Below are positions 9,628 through 20,597 of a stretch of 64,000 nucleotides of DNA, one piece after another. The stretch covers positions 1-64,000 of the forward strand of contig CANCLK010000008.1 in NCBI GenBank assembly GCA_947378785.1, given 5' to 3'. Position 1 is the first letter of the stretch. Each line of letters opens with the position of its first letter. The DNA comes from Comamonadaceae bacterium (GTDB taxonomy: Bacteria; Pseudomonadota; Gammaproteobacteria; Burkholderiales; Burkholderiaceae_C). The position numbers and the translations under genes were made by a program. The notes under the pieces are model-generated. The model was not told where the DNA came from. It was given only the letters and a program-made list of their open reading frames with translations, and did not search any database.

Positions 9628-11496
9628 ATGAACCATCCCGCGATGCAAGGGCTTGCCCTGAATGCCCCTGCTTTTGTCAAAAATGCCAAGCTGATCGCTT
9701 GGGTGGCCGATATGGCCGCCTTGTGCAAGCCCGATGCGATTGTCTGGTGCGACGGCAGTGATGCCGAGTACCAGCGCCTGTGTCAAGAACTGGTCAACGC
9801 CGGCACCTTCCAAAAACTCAATCCCGTGACACGTCCCAACAGCTTTTTGGCGTTGAGCGACCCCAGCGACGTGGCCCGCGTGGAAGACCGCACCTTTATC
9901 TGCTCTGCCGATAAAAACGAAGCCGGTCCCACCAACAACTGGATTGCTCCGGCCGAGATGCGCGCCACACTGCAACCTCTGTTTGACGGCTGCATGAAGG
10001 GCCGCACGATGTACGTCGTGCCGTTTTCGATGGGCCCGTTGGGCTCGCCCATTGCCCACATCGGCATCGAGCTATCTGACAGCGCCTATGTCGCCGTGAA
10101 CATGAAGCTCATGACCCGCATGGGTCGCGCCGTCTATGACGTGCTGGGGGTCGATGGTGAGTTCGTGCCTTGCGTGCACACCGTCGGCGCACCGCTGACG
10201 GCTGGGCAGAAAGATGTGTCTTGGCCTTGCAACAAGACCAAGTACATCGTGCACTACCCGGAAACGCGCGAAATTTGGTCTTATGGTTCAGGCTATGGCG
10301 GCAATGCGTTGCTGGGCAAGAAATGCTTTGCGTTGCGCATCGCCTCCAACATGGGCCGCGACGAAGGCTGGCTGGCCGAGCACATGCTGATTTTGGGCGT
10401 GACCAATCCGAAAGGCCAGAAATACCACGTGGCAGCGGCGTTCCCAAGTGCTTGCGGCAAGACGAACTTCTCCATGCTGGTGCCACCTGCTGGTTTTGAC
10501 GGCTGGAAAGTCACCACCATTGGTGATGACATCGCTTGGATCAAACCTTCGGCCGATGGTCAACTCCGTGCCATCAACCCTGAAGCCGGCTACTTTGGCG
10601 TGGCACCGGGCACCAACATGCTGACCAACCCGAACTGCATGTTGAGTGTTCGCAGCGACACCATCTTCACCAACGTCGCCTTGACCGACGATGGTGACGT
10701 CTGGTGGGAAGGCATGGAGCAAGACGCTCCCGGCAAGGCCCTGCCCAAGCACCTGATCGACTGGCAAGGCAAAGATTGGACGCCTGAAATCGCCCGCCAA
10801 ACTGGTGCCAAAGCTGCGCACCCAAACTCCCGCTTCACAGTGGCCGCCATCAACAACCCTGCGCTTGACAGCGCTTGGGACGATCCAAAAGGCGTGGCGA
10901 TTGACGCCTTCATCTTTGGCGGTCGTCGCTCGACCACTGTGCCTTTGGTGACCGAAGCGCGCAACTGGGTTGAAGGCGTCTACATGGCCGCCACCATGGG
11001 ATCAGAAACTACGGCCGCCATCGTTGGCCAAGTCGGCGTGGTGCGACGCGACCCATTCGCCATGCTGCCGTTCATCGGCTACAACATGAGCGACTACTTC
11101 CAGCACTGGTTGAACATTGGTGAACAGCTCGCCGCCAAGGGAGCCAAACTGCCCAAAATTTACACCACGAACTGGTTTCGAAAAGGCGATGACGGCAAGT
11201 TCGTCTGGCCCGGCTACGGCGAAAACATGCGCGTGCTGAAATGGATGATTGAGCGGATTGAAGGCACCGCCAAAGGCCTGGACCACACCACTGGCGTCAG
11301 TCCAAGCTATGAAGACATCACTTGGAAAGGTCTTGACTTCAGCGCCCAGCAGTTCAACAGCGTTATCAGCACTGACAAAGCCGCTTTGCTGAAAGAACTT
11401 GAACTACACACCGAGCTTTTCACGCAATTGGCGCATCATCTGCCGACCGCTTTGATTGAGACCAAAGCCGCGATTGAAAAGCGGCTGTCTGTCTGA
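9628..11496 (+). CDS. pckG: Phosphoenolpyruvate carboxykinase (GTP)
   Basis: [19 protein letters not shown] nucleotide-binding loop, [23 protein letters not shown]. Confidence 0.97.
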   Translation: MNHPAMQGLALNAPAFVKNAKLIAWVADMAALCKPDAIVWCDGSDAEYQRLCQELVNAGTFQKLNPVTRPNSFLALSDPSDVARVEDRTFICSADKNEAGPTNNWIAPAEMRATLQPLFDGCMKGRTMYVVPFSMGPLGSPIAHIGIELSDSAYVAVNMKLMTRMGRAVYDVLGVDGEFVPCVHTVGAPLTAGQKDVSWPCNKTKYIVHYPETREIWSYGSGYGGNALLGKKCFALRIASNMGRDEGWLAEHMLILGVTNPKGQKYHVAAAFPSACGKTNFSMLVPPAGFDGWKVTTIGDDIAWIKPSADGQLRAINPEAGYFGVAPGTNMLTNPNCMLSVRSDTIFTNVALTDDGDVWWEGMEQDAPGKALPKHLIDWQGKDWTPEIARQTGAKAAHPNSRFTVAAINNPALDSAWDDPKGVAIDAFIFGGRRSTTVPLVTEARNWVEGVYMAATMGSETTAAIVGQVGVVRRDPFAMLPFIGYNMSDYFQHWLNIGEQLAAKGAKLPKIYTTNWFRKGDDGKFVWPGYGENMRVLKWMIERIEGTAKGLDHTTGVSPSYEDITWKGLDFSAQQFNSVISTDKAALLKELELHTELFTQLAHHLPTALIETKAAIEKRLSV

Positions 11497-11514
11497 ACCT
11501 TATCTGCGCCCATG

Positions 11515-11542
11515 AAAAAGCCACCTAAAGGTGGCTTTTTTT
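11515..11542 (+). terminator. Rho-independent terminator downstream of pckG
   Basis: AAAAAGCCACCTAAAGGTGGCTTTTTTT. Confidence 0.9.
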
Positions 11543-11578
11543 ATCGCCGAAGCGAAACTCTTTTAGCCTCGCTGACGC

Positions 11579-12106
11579 TCAGCTGTTTTGGCGCTGGTAA
11601 GACCGCAGCTCTGCCCCGCCTAAGCGAATGGCGCGGGCCGACAAACCGGTCGATGACGCAACTCCAGCAGTCGCCGCAACCTCGGCCAATGACTGTTGGC
11701 GGGTGATGGCTGAATGCAGGTCGGCCATGACACGGGTATCCGTCTTGGCGATGAGCCAGAGACGCTCATCGGCACGGGCTTTAGCTTGGCCATGTGCCCA
11801 GCTGTCAAGCCCAGCCTTGGCGCGTGCCACAAGGCTACGTGCTGTACCCGAATACAGAGCCAAACCAGTGAATGCGAGGGCCCACAGAGCCATCCACATC
11901 ACCAGCAAGTGGCCTTCAACCACGCTGTCCATGACTTCGTAGGCAACGACCAGCACGGCCGCGACGACAGACGTCAGTAACAGGGCAGCCAAGCCGCTGA
12001 CGGATGACCAGCGTTGGCGCAACAGCAAAGCGCCTTCAATGGCGGACTCCGCGCGCTGAACGCCGGGATGTTCGGTGGGGTATTGGGTGTGGACGAAAGT
12101 AGTCAT
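11579..12106 (-). CDS. Putative membrane protein, YqjE/holin-like
   Basis: Two adjacent hydrophobic segments (VSGLAALLLTSVVAAVLVVAYEV; HLLVMWMALWALAFTGLALY); start MTTFVHTQYP. Confidence 0.6.
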   Translation of the reverse strand: MTTFVHTQYPTEHPGVQRAESAIEGALLLRQRWSSVSGLAALLLTSVVAAVLVVAYEVMDSVVEGHLLVMWMALWALAFTGLALYSGTARSLVARAKAGLDSWAHGQAKARADERLWLIAKTDTRVMADLHSAITRQQSLAEVAATAGVASSTGLSARAIRLGGAELRSYQRQNS

Positions 12107-12275
12107 GATGATTCCCTTGATTTGGGCCGTCAACCTTCAGGGGGGTCTGCTTGCTCACGACGGCCACGTTGAACAAGGCCTCGATAATAGGGTTAATACT
12201 GATGCGACTCCAGTTTATCTTTATGATTCCAGTCATTCACAATGGTTATAGTTTGAGCACCTACCGCCCTTCCTC

Positions 12276-13232
12276 ATGAGCACGCCCAATTTCCGTACCC
12301 TTGACCTCAACTTGCTTCGGGTCTTTGACGAGGTCATGGCCGAGCGCAGCCTGACGCGGGCCGCCCGCAACCTCTCATTGACGCAACCGGCGGTGAGCAA
12401 TGCGTTACGGCGTCTGCGTGAAACACTGGGCGATGAGTTAGTGCAACGCAGTGGTCAGGGCATGGCGCCCACGCCGCGGGCGCGAGCCATTTGGCCGGCG
12501 GTGCGTGAAGCTCTGCAGCAATTGCAATCTTCACTCATGCCCAATGAATTTGTGCCGGCAGAGGCCAACATCAGCTTTGTACTGGCCATGGCCGATGCCA
12601 CCGCCGCCGAGTTGATTCCAGGCCTCACCGACATCCTCGAACAAGAAGCGCCGCGCGTGTCACTGCGCGTGGTTCCGCTCACAACCCGCGACCCACGGCG
12701 CCTGCTCGACGAAGAAACGTGCGACCTGGCCGTCGGCTATTTCCCCTCTGTGCTGGCTGATTTGACAGCCGGTGCACAAAGCGGAGAGCCGCAGCCTTTC
12801 TCCCACTTGCGCCTGTACGACGGTGAGTACGTCTGCGTCATGCGTCGGGACCATCCGCTCGCGCACACCCCATTGACACTGGACCAGTTTTGCGCGGCAC
12901 GCCACATGCTGGTGAGTTTTTCAGGCCGCCCTTACGGTTTTATTGACGAGTCCCTGGCCTCTTTAGGACGCGAGCGCCATGTTGTGCTCACCGTGAATCA
13001 GTTTTTCACTGCTGGGCGCGTGGTCGCTAACTCTAACTTGCTGACGGTCTTGCCGCGCCATTTTGTACGGGTCACCGGTTTTGCCGAGCAACTGACATTA
13101 CAGCCCTTGCCTTTTGATGTGTCGCCGGTGCATGTGGATGCCGTCTGGCACCGGCGCAGCCAGCAGCGCAGCAGTCACCTGTGGCTGCGGCAGTCCGTGG
13201 TGCGTGCTGCGCAGAAAAGTTTTTCTGGTTAG
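12276..13232 (+). CDS. LysR-family transcriptional regulator
   Basis: FRTLDLNLLRVFDEVMAERSLTRAARNLSLTQPAVSNALRRLRETLGDELVQRSGQGM HTH; LysR substrate domain. Confidence 0.92.
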   Translation: MSTPNFRTLDLNLLRVFDEVMAERSLTRAARNLSLTQPAVSNALRRLRETLGDELVQRSGQGMAPTPRARAIWPAVREALQQLQSSLMPNEFVPAEANISFVLAMADATAAELIPGLTDILEQEAPRVSLRVVPLTTRDPRRLLDEETCDLAVGYFPSVLADLTAGAQSGEPQPFSHLRLYDGEYVCVMRRDHPLAHTPLTLDQFCAARHMLVSFSGRPYGFIDESLASLGRERHVVLTVNQFFTAGRVVANSNLLTVLPRHFVRVTGFAEQLTLQPLPFDVSPVHVDAVWHRRSQQRSSHLWLRQSVVRAAQKSFSG

Positions 13233-13265
13233 CCGCATGGGCCGCACGAAAGCGACAATCCCCCT

Positions 13266-14090
13266 GTGAACATTCAGCTTCTGTCAGACCTGCACCTCGA
13301 ATCGAACCCTTACTTTGTGGCCCAGCCGTTGCCGGGAGCTGACGTGCTGGTGTTGGCTGGCGACATCGGTTCTTACCAGCCGAACTCGTCACTGACTCGC
13401 CTGGGTATCGCCGACTTTGGTTTGGCCCGCTTTTCACCGCATCCGGTGAGTGAAGGCGGCGCCGACTGGCCGACACCGGTGCTCTTTATTCCCGGCAACC
13501 ACGAATATGATGGTCTGGAGTTTGAAGAGGCAACGCGCCAACTGCGTGCCGCCTGTGAGCGCTGGGGTCTGATTTGGCTTGAGCAACAAAGCGTGGTGTT
13601 GCAAGGCGTGCGCTTTGTCGGTTGCACGCTATGGACGGACTTTGATGCACTGAACGGTGACTCGCTGTCCGCGATGCTGGCTGGCCGCGACAAGGCTTTT
13701 CGGGCTGCCAACTTTTACCTGCGTAAAAATCACTCTCTGCGGGACGGTGTGCCGATACTGGCACCGGAGATTCGTGAACTTGGGCTGCAAAGCCATGCTT
13801 GGCTACGGGGAACGCTGGCCCATCCTTTCGAAGGACCGACCGTCGTTGTCACTCACTTTGCGCCAACCCTACTCAGTGCTGACCCACGCTATGGCCTAGT
13901 CCCTGGCACCGCCGGTTTTTGCAACGCGCTTGATGACCTGATGCCTGCCGCACAACTGTGGCTGCATGGTCATCTGCACTGCCCTCAAGACTATCTGAGC
14001 CAAGGCTGTCATGTGGTTGCCAACCCGCTGGGTTACGCACACAAGGGCGAACAAAAAAGCTACCGGCCGGACCTGCTGATCAGCGTTTGA
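13266..14090 (+). CDS. Metallophosphoesterase
   Basis: LLSDLHLE, VLAGDIG, IPGNHEYD, WLHGHLHCPQDY motifs. Confidence 0.9.
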   Translation: MNIQLLSDLHLESNPYFVAQPLPGADVLVLAGDIGSYQPNSSLTRLGIADFGLARFSPHPVSEGGADWPTPVLFIPGNHEYDGLEFEEATRQLRAACERWGLIWLEQQSVVLQGVRFVGCTLWTDFDALNGDSLSAMLAGRDKAFRAANFYLRKNHSLRDGVPILAPEIRELGLQSHAWLRGTLAHPFEGPTVVVTHFAPTLLSADPRYGLVPGTAGFCNALDDLMPAAQLWLHGHLHCPQDYLSQGCHVVANPLGYAHKGEQKSYRPDLLISV

Positions 14091-14273
14091 CGGAAGCTTC
14101 ACGCGGTCATCCAGATGCAGACTGAATCGCACTCACGGGAAATCGCCCGCAATCAAGGAAAAAATACTCATCAGTCTCATTAAAGACCATTTAGTTCAAA
14201 TTGCTACTCATATGGCTTACATTGGATTTGCATCACGTTTTTGGTGCTTACTTTCAAACCAACGGAGTCACCT

Positions 14274-14729
14274 ATGAAAAAATCTCTCATCGCCTTGACA
14301 CTGAGCGCCAGCGCTGTCTTTTCGGCTCAAGCGGCCGACATCGTGGACACCGCCGCCAATGCAGGCAATTTCAACACCTTAGTGACCGCGGTGAAGGCCG
14401 CCGGCTTGGTCGACACCCTCAAGGGGCCCGGCCCATTCACGGTGTTTGCACCCACTGATGCCGCCTTTGCCAAGATCCCTAAAGCCGATCTAGACGCGCT
14501 GCTGAAAGACAAAGCCGCCCTGACCAAGGTCCTGACGTACCACGTGGTCCCCGGCAAAGTGATGGCCAAAGACGTCAAGGCCGGTAGCGTCAAGACCGTG
14601 CAAGGCGGCAACCTGACGCTGGCCACGATGGGCGGCGTCACGGTGAACGGCGCGAAGGTCGTAGCGGCAGATGTGGCGGCCGACAACGGCGTGATCCACG
14701 CCGTTGACACGGTCATCATGCCCAAGTAA
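14274..14729 (+). CDS. Secreted fasciclin-domain protein
   Basis: Signal peptide; [37 protein letters not shown]...[10 protein letters not shown]...[13 protein letters not shown]. Confidence 0.95.
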   Translation: MKKSLIALTLSASAVFSAQAADIVDTAANAGNFNTLVTAVKAAGLVDTLKGPGPFTVFAPTDAAFAKIPKADLDALLKDKAALTKVLTYHVVPGKVMAKDVKAGSVKTVQGGNLTLATMGGVTVNGAKVVAADVAADNGVIHAVDTVIMPK

Positions 14730-14743
14730 GTCATGTGAGTTTG

Positions 14744-14763
14744 GCGGGGCCTGCGGGCCCCGC
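14744..14763 (+). terminator. Terminator-like GC hairpin after the fasciclin gene
   Basis: GCGGGGCC-TGCG-GGCCCCGC; weak T-tract, so low confidence as an intrinsic terminator. Confidence 0.4.
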
Positions 14764-14791
14764 TTGCGCAAAGAATTCAGGGCCAGATAGG

Positions 14792-15442
14792 CTACTTCCG
14801 CAAACCATCAAAGCAGGTGGTCACCACGAACTCGACAATCTCTTCGTCACTGTGCTGACCGCTTGATTGCAAGAATTCGAGCACCGGATCGCAAGCCCGC
14901 GAATACACGGTGTAGAGCACCAGCAGGGGCGGTAAAGCCGGGCTCAAGCTTCCGTCGGCTTGCGCCGCTTCAATCCAGCCGCCGATGTGGTCACTGACCT
15001 GGAGCAAACCATCCAAATAGGCGCGGTTGGCCAGCAGGTTGGCTCGCAGGCTGGAGTTCTGGCTTGGCAAAGACGGCATTTCGCCGGCCAGTTGCAAGCG
15101 CATCATCCAGCGCACCACGGCTTTGAGTTGGTCAATGGGCACGGCATTGGCCGGCAAGCTGGCCAATAAAATCTTGGCCCGCGCTAACACCCGCACCATG
15201 GCCGCAGCGGCTAGGTCTTCCTTGCTGGGAAAATGTTTGTAGAGGCTGGCCTTGGCGATACCGACCTCGGCGGCGACCTCTTCAACCGTCATCAAGTCAA
15301 AGCCTTTTTCAGCCAACAGCCGGTTCACGGCTTCAACGATGGCGTCCTCGCGTGCCTGCAACATCTGCGCCTTGAACGACACCTTAACGGGCGCTGCAAG
15401 GGCGGGGCGAGCACTGGTGCGGGAAGATAGCGAAGAAGCCAT
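14792..15442 (-). CDS. TetR/AcrR-family transcriptional regulator
   Basis: REDAIVEAVNRLLAEKGFDLMTVEEVAAEVGIAKASLYKHFPSKEDLAAAAMV HTH. Confidence 0.92.
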   Translation of the reverse strand: MASSLSSRTSARPALAAPVKVSFKAQMLQAREDAIVEAVNRLLAEKGFDLMTVEEVAAEVGIAKASLYKHFPSKEDLAAAAMVRVLARAKILLASLPANAVPIDQLKAVVRWMMRLQLAGEMPSLPSQNSSLRANLLANRAYLDGLLQVSDHIGGWIEAAQADGSLSPALPPLLVLYTVYSRACDPVLEFLQSSGQHSDEEIVEFVVTTCFDGLRK

Positions 15443-15534
15443 GCGCCGATTTTAGCGCCAGCGATTTCTAGTCGCCTATTTTCTGAGTATTGCACCTATA
15501 AAACATCCCGCCCGGGTGTTTTGTAACTCCACAG

Positions 15535-17778
15535 TTAGGCCCGTTCGGGCGTGAAGGTTTCGGCCCCCGACCCATTCGGGTCGAGATCACCCAGCGTGAA
15601 GCGAAACGTCGCACCCTGCCCCGGCGCTGATTCCGCCCAGATGCGCCCACCATGCCGCGAGATGATGCGCTGTACAAAAGCCAAACCAATGCCAGTGCCC
15701 TCAAACTCGGAGGGCGAATGCAGACGTTGGAACGGGCCAAACAGTTTTTGTGAGTACGCCATGTTGAACCCGGCGCCGTTGTCGCGCACAAAATAAACCA
15801 CGCCACCGCTGGCATCGGTTTCCGAGCCAAACTCAATGCGCGTGACCAACTCGCCCCCACTGAATTTCCAAGCGTTCCCCAACAAGTTTTCGAGCACTTG
15901 ACGCAGCAAGCGGTTATCCCCCGTGGCGACGAGTCCGGGCTCGACGTGCGCCTCCAGCACGCGGGCTGGATCCCGCTCCCGCAAAAAGACGAGTACCTGA
16001 TTCGCCAAGTCACTGAGATCGACGCTGTCATGGCGCAAAGGAGCACGCGCCAAGCGGGCCAGCGATAACAATGCATCAATCAATTCGCCCATTTGCACGA
16101 CTCCGGCACGAACACGTTGCAGGTAATGCTGTCCTTTTTTAGCCATCGGTTCCGGCAAGGCCTCGACAGACTGCTCCAAAAGACTGGCAAAACCATCCAC
16201 GGCGCTCAAGGGTGAGCGCAGGTCATGCGAGACCGAATAACAAAAAGACTCCAGCTCTTCATTGGCAGACTTGAGCTGGGCGGTGCGTTGCTGCACACGC
16301 TCTTCAAGGCTGGTATTGAGGTTGCGGATTTCCAGATCGGCCTGCAACCGCTTCAGCTCAGCGGAGGCACGGGCTGCAAAAATTTGTAGCGTCGACACCA
16401 TCAAAACCGTTTGCTTGAGCGGCTCGTGAAACATCACAAACAGCATGCCCGCCAATTCACCGGAAGAATTCTCCAGCCGATGGCCGACGTAGGCTTCTGC
16501 GTGGACGCCAAAAATGGTTTGGACTTCAGGGTACAGATGGTGAACATTTTTTGACAACGTCACGCTGACCTCGTCAATCAGTTCTTGGCACGGCGTCAGC
16601 GACACCGGAAAGTCAAAGCCGTCGACCAATTTCCCCTCAACGACACCCGCTACCAGACGCGCCATCAACGGCTCTCCTGGCAGGACACGCGTCACAAAGG
16701 CTGCTTGTGCCCCCAGCGCGTCTGCCATGTTGCGCACCAAATGTTCAAAAAAGTTGCTGCCGCCCTGCACCGACACACCTGCGGCCACCTTGAAAATAGC
16801 CGCTTCAAGTTGATCCCGCCAATGGCGTGCACGGATGCTGTCAATGCCAAAAGCCAAATTGTTAGCCAGCTCCTGCAACAACAGCACTTCTTCCGCTCTG
16901 GCGGGGAGCTCGTCACTCGAATAAAGCGCCAGCATTCCAAAAGTCTGGTCCGCGTAAGCCAAGGGCACCGTGAGCACGCTACGGTAACCGCGCAGCAACG
17001 CTTCCTGAGCCCACTGCACATGGTTGGGGAGCGAGGTTAAGTTGTAATGCTCACTGACCTCGCGTCGCCGAATAGCGTCTCCAACGGGCCCGAACGTACC
17101 GACCGGCTCATTCGACCAACTCAGCCAAGTCGACGACAGGTAGCCGGCCTCATGACCCGCGTGCGCCATGGGCTCAATGCTGCGATCTTCATCGTCACGG
17201 GCATAACCGACCCATGCCATTCGGTAGCCGCCCACCTCGACGGCCAGACGGCAAACTTCTGCCAACAACTTTTTCTCGTTATCTATGCGCGTCAATGCCC
17301 GATTACTCAAGCTGAGCATTTCCAGCGCCCGCGCGGTGCTGGCCAGTGCTCCGTCAGCCCGCTTGCGAAAAGTGATGTCGTGAGCCACGCCCACCACCCG
17401 CTCGACCCGACCGTCTTCCCCGACAACGGGGTGGGCATAGTCGCGAACCCAGAAGACTTCGCCGCTGGGCAGCATGAGTCGGTACTCTCGCTCGGTCGCC
17501 AAGCCGCCGAGATTGTCCTCGAAGGCCGCCACCGCAGCCACGCGATCCTCTGGGTGCACACTGTCAAGATAAGAGTCCGGGTTAGCGTAAAGGCTTTCAC
17601 AACTCAGGCCCCACAGCCGTTCGTAAGCTGGGCTGATGTAAAGCAGAGCACCGGTCGCACCATCGCGGCTGTAATAGACGTCGTTGGTATTCTCCGCAAG
17701 CTCCAAAAACCGCGCCTCTAGGGCGAGCCGAGCGACTTCGGCTGTTCGGAGTTTTTTTTCTACGGCGGGCGGTTTCAT
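15535..17778 (-). CDS. PAS-GAF-containing sensor histidine kinase
   Basis: PAS domain, GAF-like segments, SHDLRSPLSAVDGF H-box, NLLGNAWKFSG N-box, DNGAGFNMAY, GTGIGLAFVQRIISRHGG. Confidence 0.92.
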   Translation of the reverse strand: MKPPAVEKKLRTAEVARLALEARFLELAENTNDVYYSRDGATGALLYISPAYERLWGLSCESLYANPDSYLDSVHPEDRVAAVAAFEDNLGGLATEREYRLMLPSGEVFWVRDYAHPVVGEDGRVERVVGVAHDITFRKRADGALASTARALEMLSLSNRALTRIDNEKKLLAEVCRLAVEVGGYRMAWVGYARDDEDRSIEPMAHAGHEAGYLSSTWLSWSNEPVGTFGPVGDAIRRREVSEHYNLTSLPNHVQWAQEALLRGYRSVLTVPLAYADQTFGMLALYSSDELPARAEEVLLLQELANNLAFGIDSIRARHWRDQLEAAIFKVAAGVSVQGGSNFFEHLVRNMADALGAQAAFVTRVLPGEPLMARLVAGVVEGKLVDGFDFPVSLTPCQELIDEVSVTLSKNVHHLYPEVQTIFGVHAEAYVGHRLENSSGELAGMLFVMFHEPLKQTVLMVSTLQIFAARASAELKRLQADLEIRNLNTSLEERVQQRTAQLKSANEELESFCYSVSHDLRSPLSAVDGFASLLEQSVEALPEPMAKKGQHYLQRVRAGVVQMGELIDALLSLARLARAPLRHDSVDLSDLANQVLVFLRERDPARVLEAHVEPGLVATGDNRLLRQVLENLLGNAWKFSGGELVTRIEFGSETDASGGVVYFVRDNGAGFNMAYSQKLFGPFQRLHSPSEFEGTGIGLAFVQRIISRHGGRIWAESAPGQGATFRFTLGDLDPNGSGAETFTPERA

Positions 17779-17955
17779 GGCTTAGTCCAAAGTGACAGCT
17801 TGCGCCGCGACAGCACGCGGCGACAGCCCGTTAATGATGGACTTGCTCAGCGCCACCATCGTCAAAAGACATACACCGATGGTAGCTGTATGCGTCCGTC
17901 ACGGAATAGGCGTATTCTTTGTTGCATCGCAGCAATGCACCCCGGAGCTTAAGCC

Positions 17956-19101
17956 GTGCCTTTCTGGATCAATGAATTAGCCCGTGCAGCCCGGCAATCC
18001 AAGCTCGGACGGCAGGTGCTTGTGGCTGAGCGACTGTTGCAACGTGTCTTTCACACAGCGCTGATCAGTCCAACGATGGCCCCAAGGTTTGTCACGGTTG
18101 CGCCAAAACCAGTCAACACAGAAACCGTTCCGAAACCCAACGCCACAGTGGTCGAAAAAACCGCTGCACCCGAAACGACGGATGCCTCGCCAAAACTACG
18201 CCGCGCCACGTTCACGCGACAAGCTTTTGAATTTGAAGGTGAGCACTATGGTTTCAATCTGTATGTTCCCCCCTTACCGCCCGTTACATCCACAACGGAA
18301 GAGCCAACGGGCGTGCCGCTGATCGTGATGCTGCATGGTTGCAAGCAAGACGCGCCTGACTTCGCCCGTGGCACCGCCATGAACGAGCTGGCGGCCAAAA
18401 CGCCTTGCATGGTGTTGTACCCAGAACAGCTGCCCAAGGCCAACCAGATGCGCTGCTGGAACTGGTTTGACAGCGCTCATCAAGGTCGGCACGCTGGCGA
18501 GCCCGCCATGCTGGCCGCGCTAACGCGACACGTTACCTCACGTTACCCGGTGGACTCGACTCGGGTCTACATCGCCGGCCTCTCAGCGGGCGGAGCCATG
18601 GCCGCCATCGTGGCCGCTCACTACCCAGATCTATTCGCGGCAGTCGGCATCCACTCCGGCCTGCCTCCGGGTGCCGCTCATGACGTCATGTCTGCCTTCA
18701 GCGCCATGCGCCATGGTGGTCGCGCACGCGCGCCCGGTGACCCCGCGGCCAAAGAAGATGTGATGCCGACCATCGTCTTTCATGGCAACGCTGACAGCAC
18801 CGTACACCCCGACAACGGTGATCAGATCGTGCTCGCCGCCATCGCCGCACTCAAGGCCTCGGGCGTGCCGTTGAGGCGCAGCCTCATCCCGCAAGAGATG
18901 CCCGCACCCACCGGTGAAATGCGTCACACGCTGCGCACGGTTTACAGCGCCGAGGACCAGCGCAGCTATGTCGAATACTGGTCCGTCGAAGCGGGGCCGC
19001 ACGCTTGGTCCGGCGGCAGCGCTGCCGGCTCCTTCACCGACCCGCACGGCCCCGATGCGTCGACCGCCATGCTTGCGTTTTTTCTGCAACATCACCGCTG
19101 A
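17956..19101 (+). CDS. PHB/PHA depolymerase-family esterase
   Basis: LIVMLHGCKQDAPDFARGT, YIAGLSAGGAMAAIVAAHYPDLFAAVGIHSG, VFHGNADSTVHPDNG. Confidence 0.9.
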   Translation: MPFWINELARAARQSKLGRQVLVAERLLQRVFHTALISPTMAPRFVTVAPKPVNTETVPKPNATVVEKTAAPETTDASPKLRRATFTRQAFEFEGEHYGFNLYVPPLPPVTSTTEEPTGVPLIVMLHGCKQDAPDFARGTAMNELAAKTPCMVLYPEQLPKANQMRCWNWFDSAHQGRHAGEPAMLAALTRHVTSRYPVDSTRVYIAGLSAGGAMAAIVAAHYPDLFAAVGIHSGLPPGAAHDVMSAFSAMRHGGRARAPGDPAAKEDVMPTIVFHGNADSTVHPDNGDQIVLAAIAALKASGVPLRRSLIPQEMPAPTGEMRHTLRTVYSAEDQRSYVEYWSVEAGPHAWSGGSAAGSFTDPHGPDASTAMLAFFLQHHR

Positions 19102-19250
19102 CACGCCAAACTTTTCACGGCAAGTGTTGCCATGACCGGTTGAACTCAAGCCGTCTCCCTTCTCTAGCGCGGGTGGTGGGCCGCGAATGGTTGAAATAAT
19201 TCGTCTGACTACACTTGTTCTTTTCTCGCACACACAAGCCCCAACCAAAC

Positions 19251-19859
19251 ATGGAAATTTTTGTTCTTTCTTTGATGTTCGCCTTCGTCGGCTACACGCT
19301 CAAATCCCGGGCAGAAGGTCGACGCATCGCCTTGCTGGGGTTACACCTCGGCAACTACCAAATCGAAAAACTCATGGAAACCTTGACCGAAGGCTATGCC
19401 CGAGCGCTTGGCGAAAGCGATGCCGCACGGCGCGACTCGATCTGGCAATTGATGAACGGCACCGAAGACAAACTGGCCGCACAGTTCAAACAACTGGCCG
19501 ACAGCATGGCCAAAGTAGATGCTGCCGAGACCGGTGTGAACCTGTGGCCATGGCCCTTGAGCGAAGCCGCGTCATGGGCCCCAAGTGCCCGCTTTGACTT
19601 ACGCGAGGCCTTGAAAATTCACGCGAACGGCCTCGCTCATGCAGCCCATCACAGCGACGCCATATCGCCCCAATCTCGCGCCTTCACCCTCAGCGCCGAG
19701 TTGTTTTTGATGCAGCACACCTGCCACTGGTTTTGCAAATCAAAAGCCATCGCTTCCGCACGCATGTTGGCACGGCACAAGACACCTTACGAGATGGTGC
19801 TGCAGTCGGTGTCTCCTGAAACGCGGCGGGCTTACAGCGTGTTGGTCGGACAGGCCTGA
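19251..19859 (+). CDS. Conserved hypothetical protein
   Basis: 203-aa ORF MEIFVLSLMFAFVGYTLKSRAEGRR... in an otherwise unoccupied region; no family recognised. Confidence 0.6.
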   Translation: MEIFVLSLMFAFVGYTLKSRAEGRRIALLGLHLGNYQIEKLMETLTEGYARALGESDAARRDSIWQLMNGTEDKLAAQFKQLADSMAKVDAAETGVNLWPWPLSEAASWAPSARFDLREALKIHANGLAHAAHHSDAISPQSRAFTLSAELFLMQHTCHWFCKSKAIASARMLARHKTPYEMVLQSVSPETRRAYSVLVGQA

Positions 19860-19887
19860 AGGCCCCTTCGCTCAACCCGTCGGCGAC

Positions 19888-20586
19888 TCAACTGCTAACA
19901 ACACGACCGTCAACCAACTCAATCACACGGTCGCAGCGCAGTGCCAGTCGCGGGTCATGCGTGACGATCAGACACGCACTGCCATGATCCCGGTTGAAGT
20001 CGCGCAGCAGCGCAAACACCTCGTCGGCACTCACCGTGTCTAGGTTTCCTGTCGGCTCATCGGCCAATATCAGCCGCGGCTTTTGCGACAAGGCGCGGGC
20101 AATCGCCACGCGCTGCTGCATGCCCCCTGAGAGCTCGCCGGGCCGCTTGTATTCAGCGCCACGCAAGCCGACGCGAATGAGGAGTTCACGCGCCAGCGCT
20201 TCAGCTGCGGGCGTGACGGTGCCATGACTGATGATCGATGGCAGCAAAACGTTTTCCAGCGCCGTGAAGGCTGGCAACAGATGGTGAAACTGAAAGACAA
20301 AACCGATAGTGGCACCGCGCAAGGCTGTCAGACCGGTATCGTCAAGCGCCTGCGCAGGCTGCCCGGCAATCTCCAGCTGGCCGGCGGTCGGCGGCTCAAG
20401 CAGGCCAATGATGTTGAGCAAGGTGCTTTTGCCCGACCCTGACGGCCCCTTCAAGGCGACAAACTCGGCTTGCTGCAGCGCCAGTGTGATGCCGTGCAAC
20501 ACCTCGGTCTCGACCTCCGTGCCGATGTTGTAGCGCTTGGTGATCGCCTCTAAGCGAAGAATGGGTGAGTTGCCGGACGGATTCAT
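19888..20586 (-). CDS. ABC transporter ATP-binding protein (LolD/MacB type)
   Basis: [55 protein letters not shown]. Confidence 0.93.
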   Translation of the reverse strand: MNPSGNSPILRLEAITKRYNIGTEVETEVLHGITLALQQAEFVALKGPSGSGKSTLLNIIGLLEPPTAGQLEIAGQPAQALDDTGLTALRGATIGFVFQFHHLLPAFTALENVLLPSIISHGTVTPAAEALARELLIRVGLRGAEYKRPGELSGGMQQRVAIARALSQKPRLILADEPTGNLDTVSADEVFALLRDFNRDHGSACLIVTHDPRLALRCDRVIELVDGRVVSS

Positions 20587-20597
20587 TTGCTTCGCCC

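Noticed and set aside
9489-9761. 90-aa plus ORF upstream of and overlapping pckG
   Set aside because: Overlaps the pckG start out of frame and has no family features; treated as leader sequence
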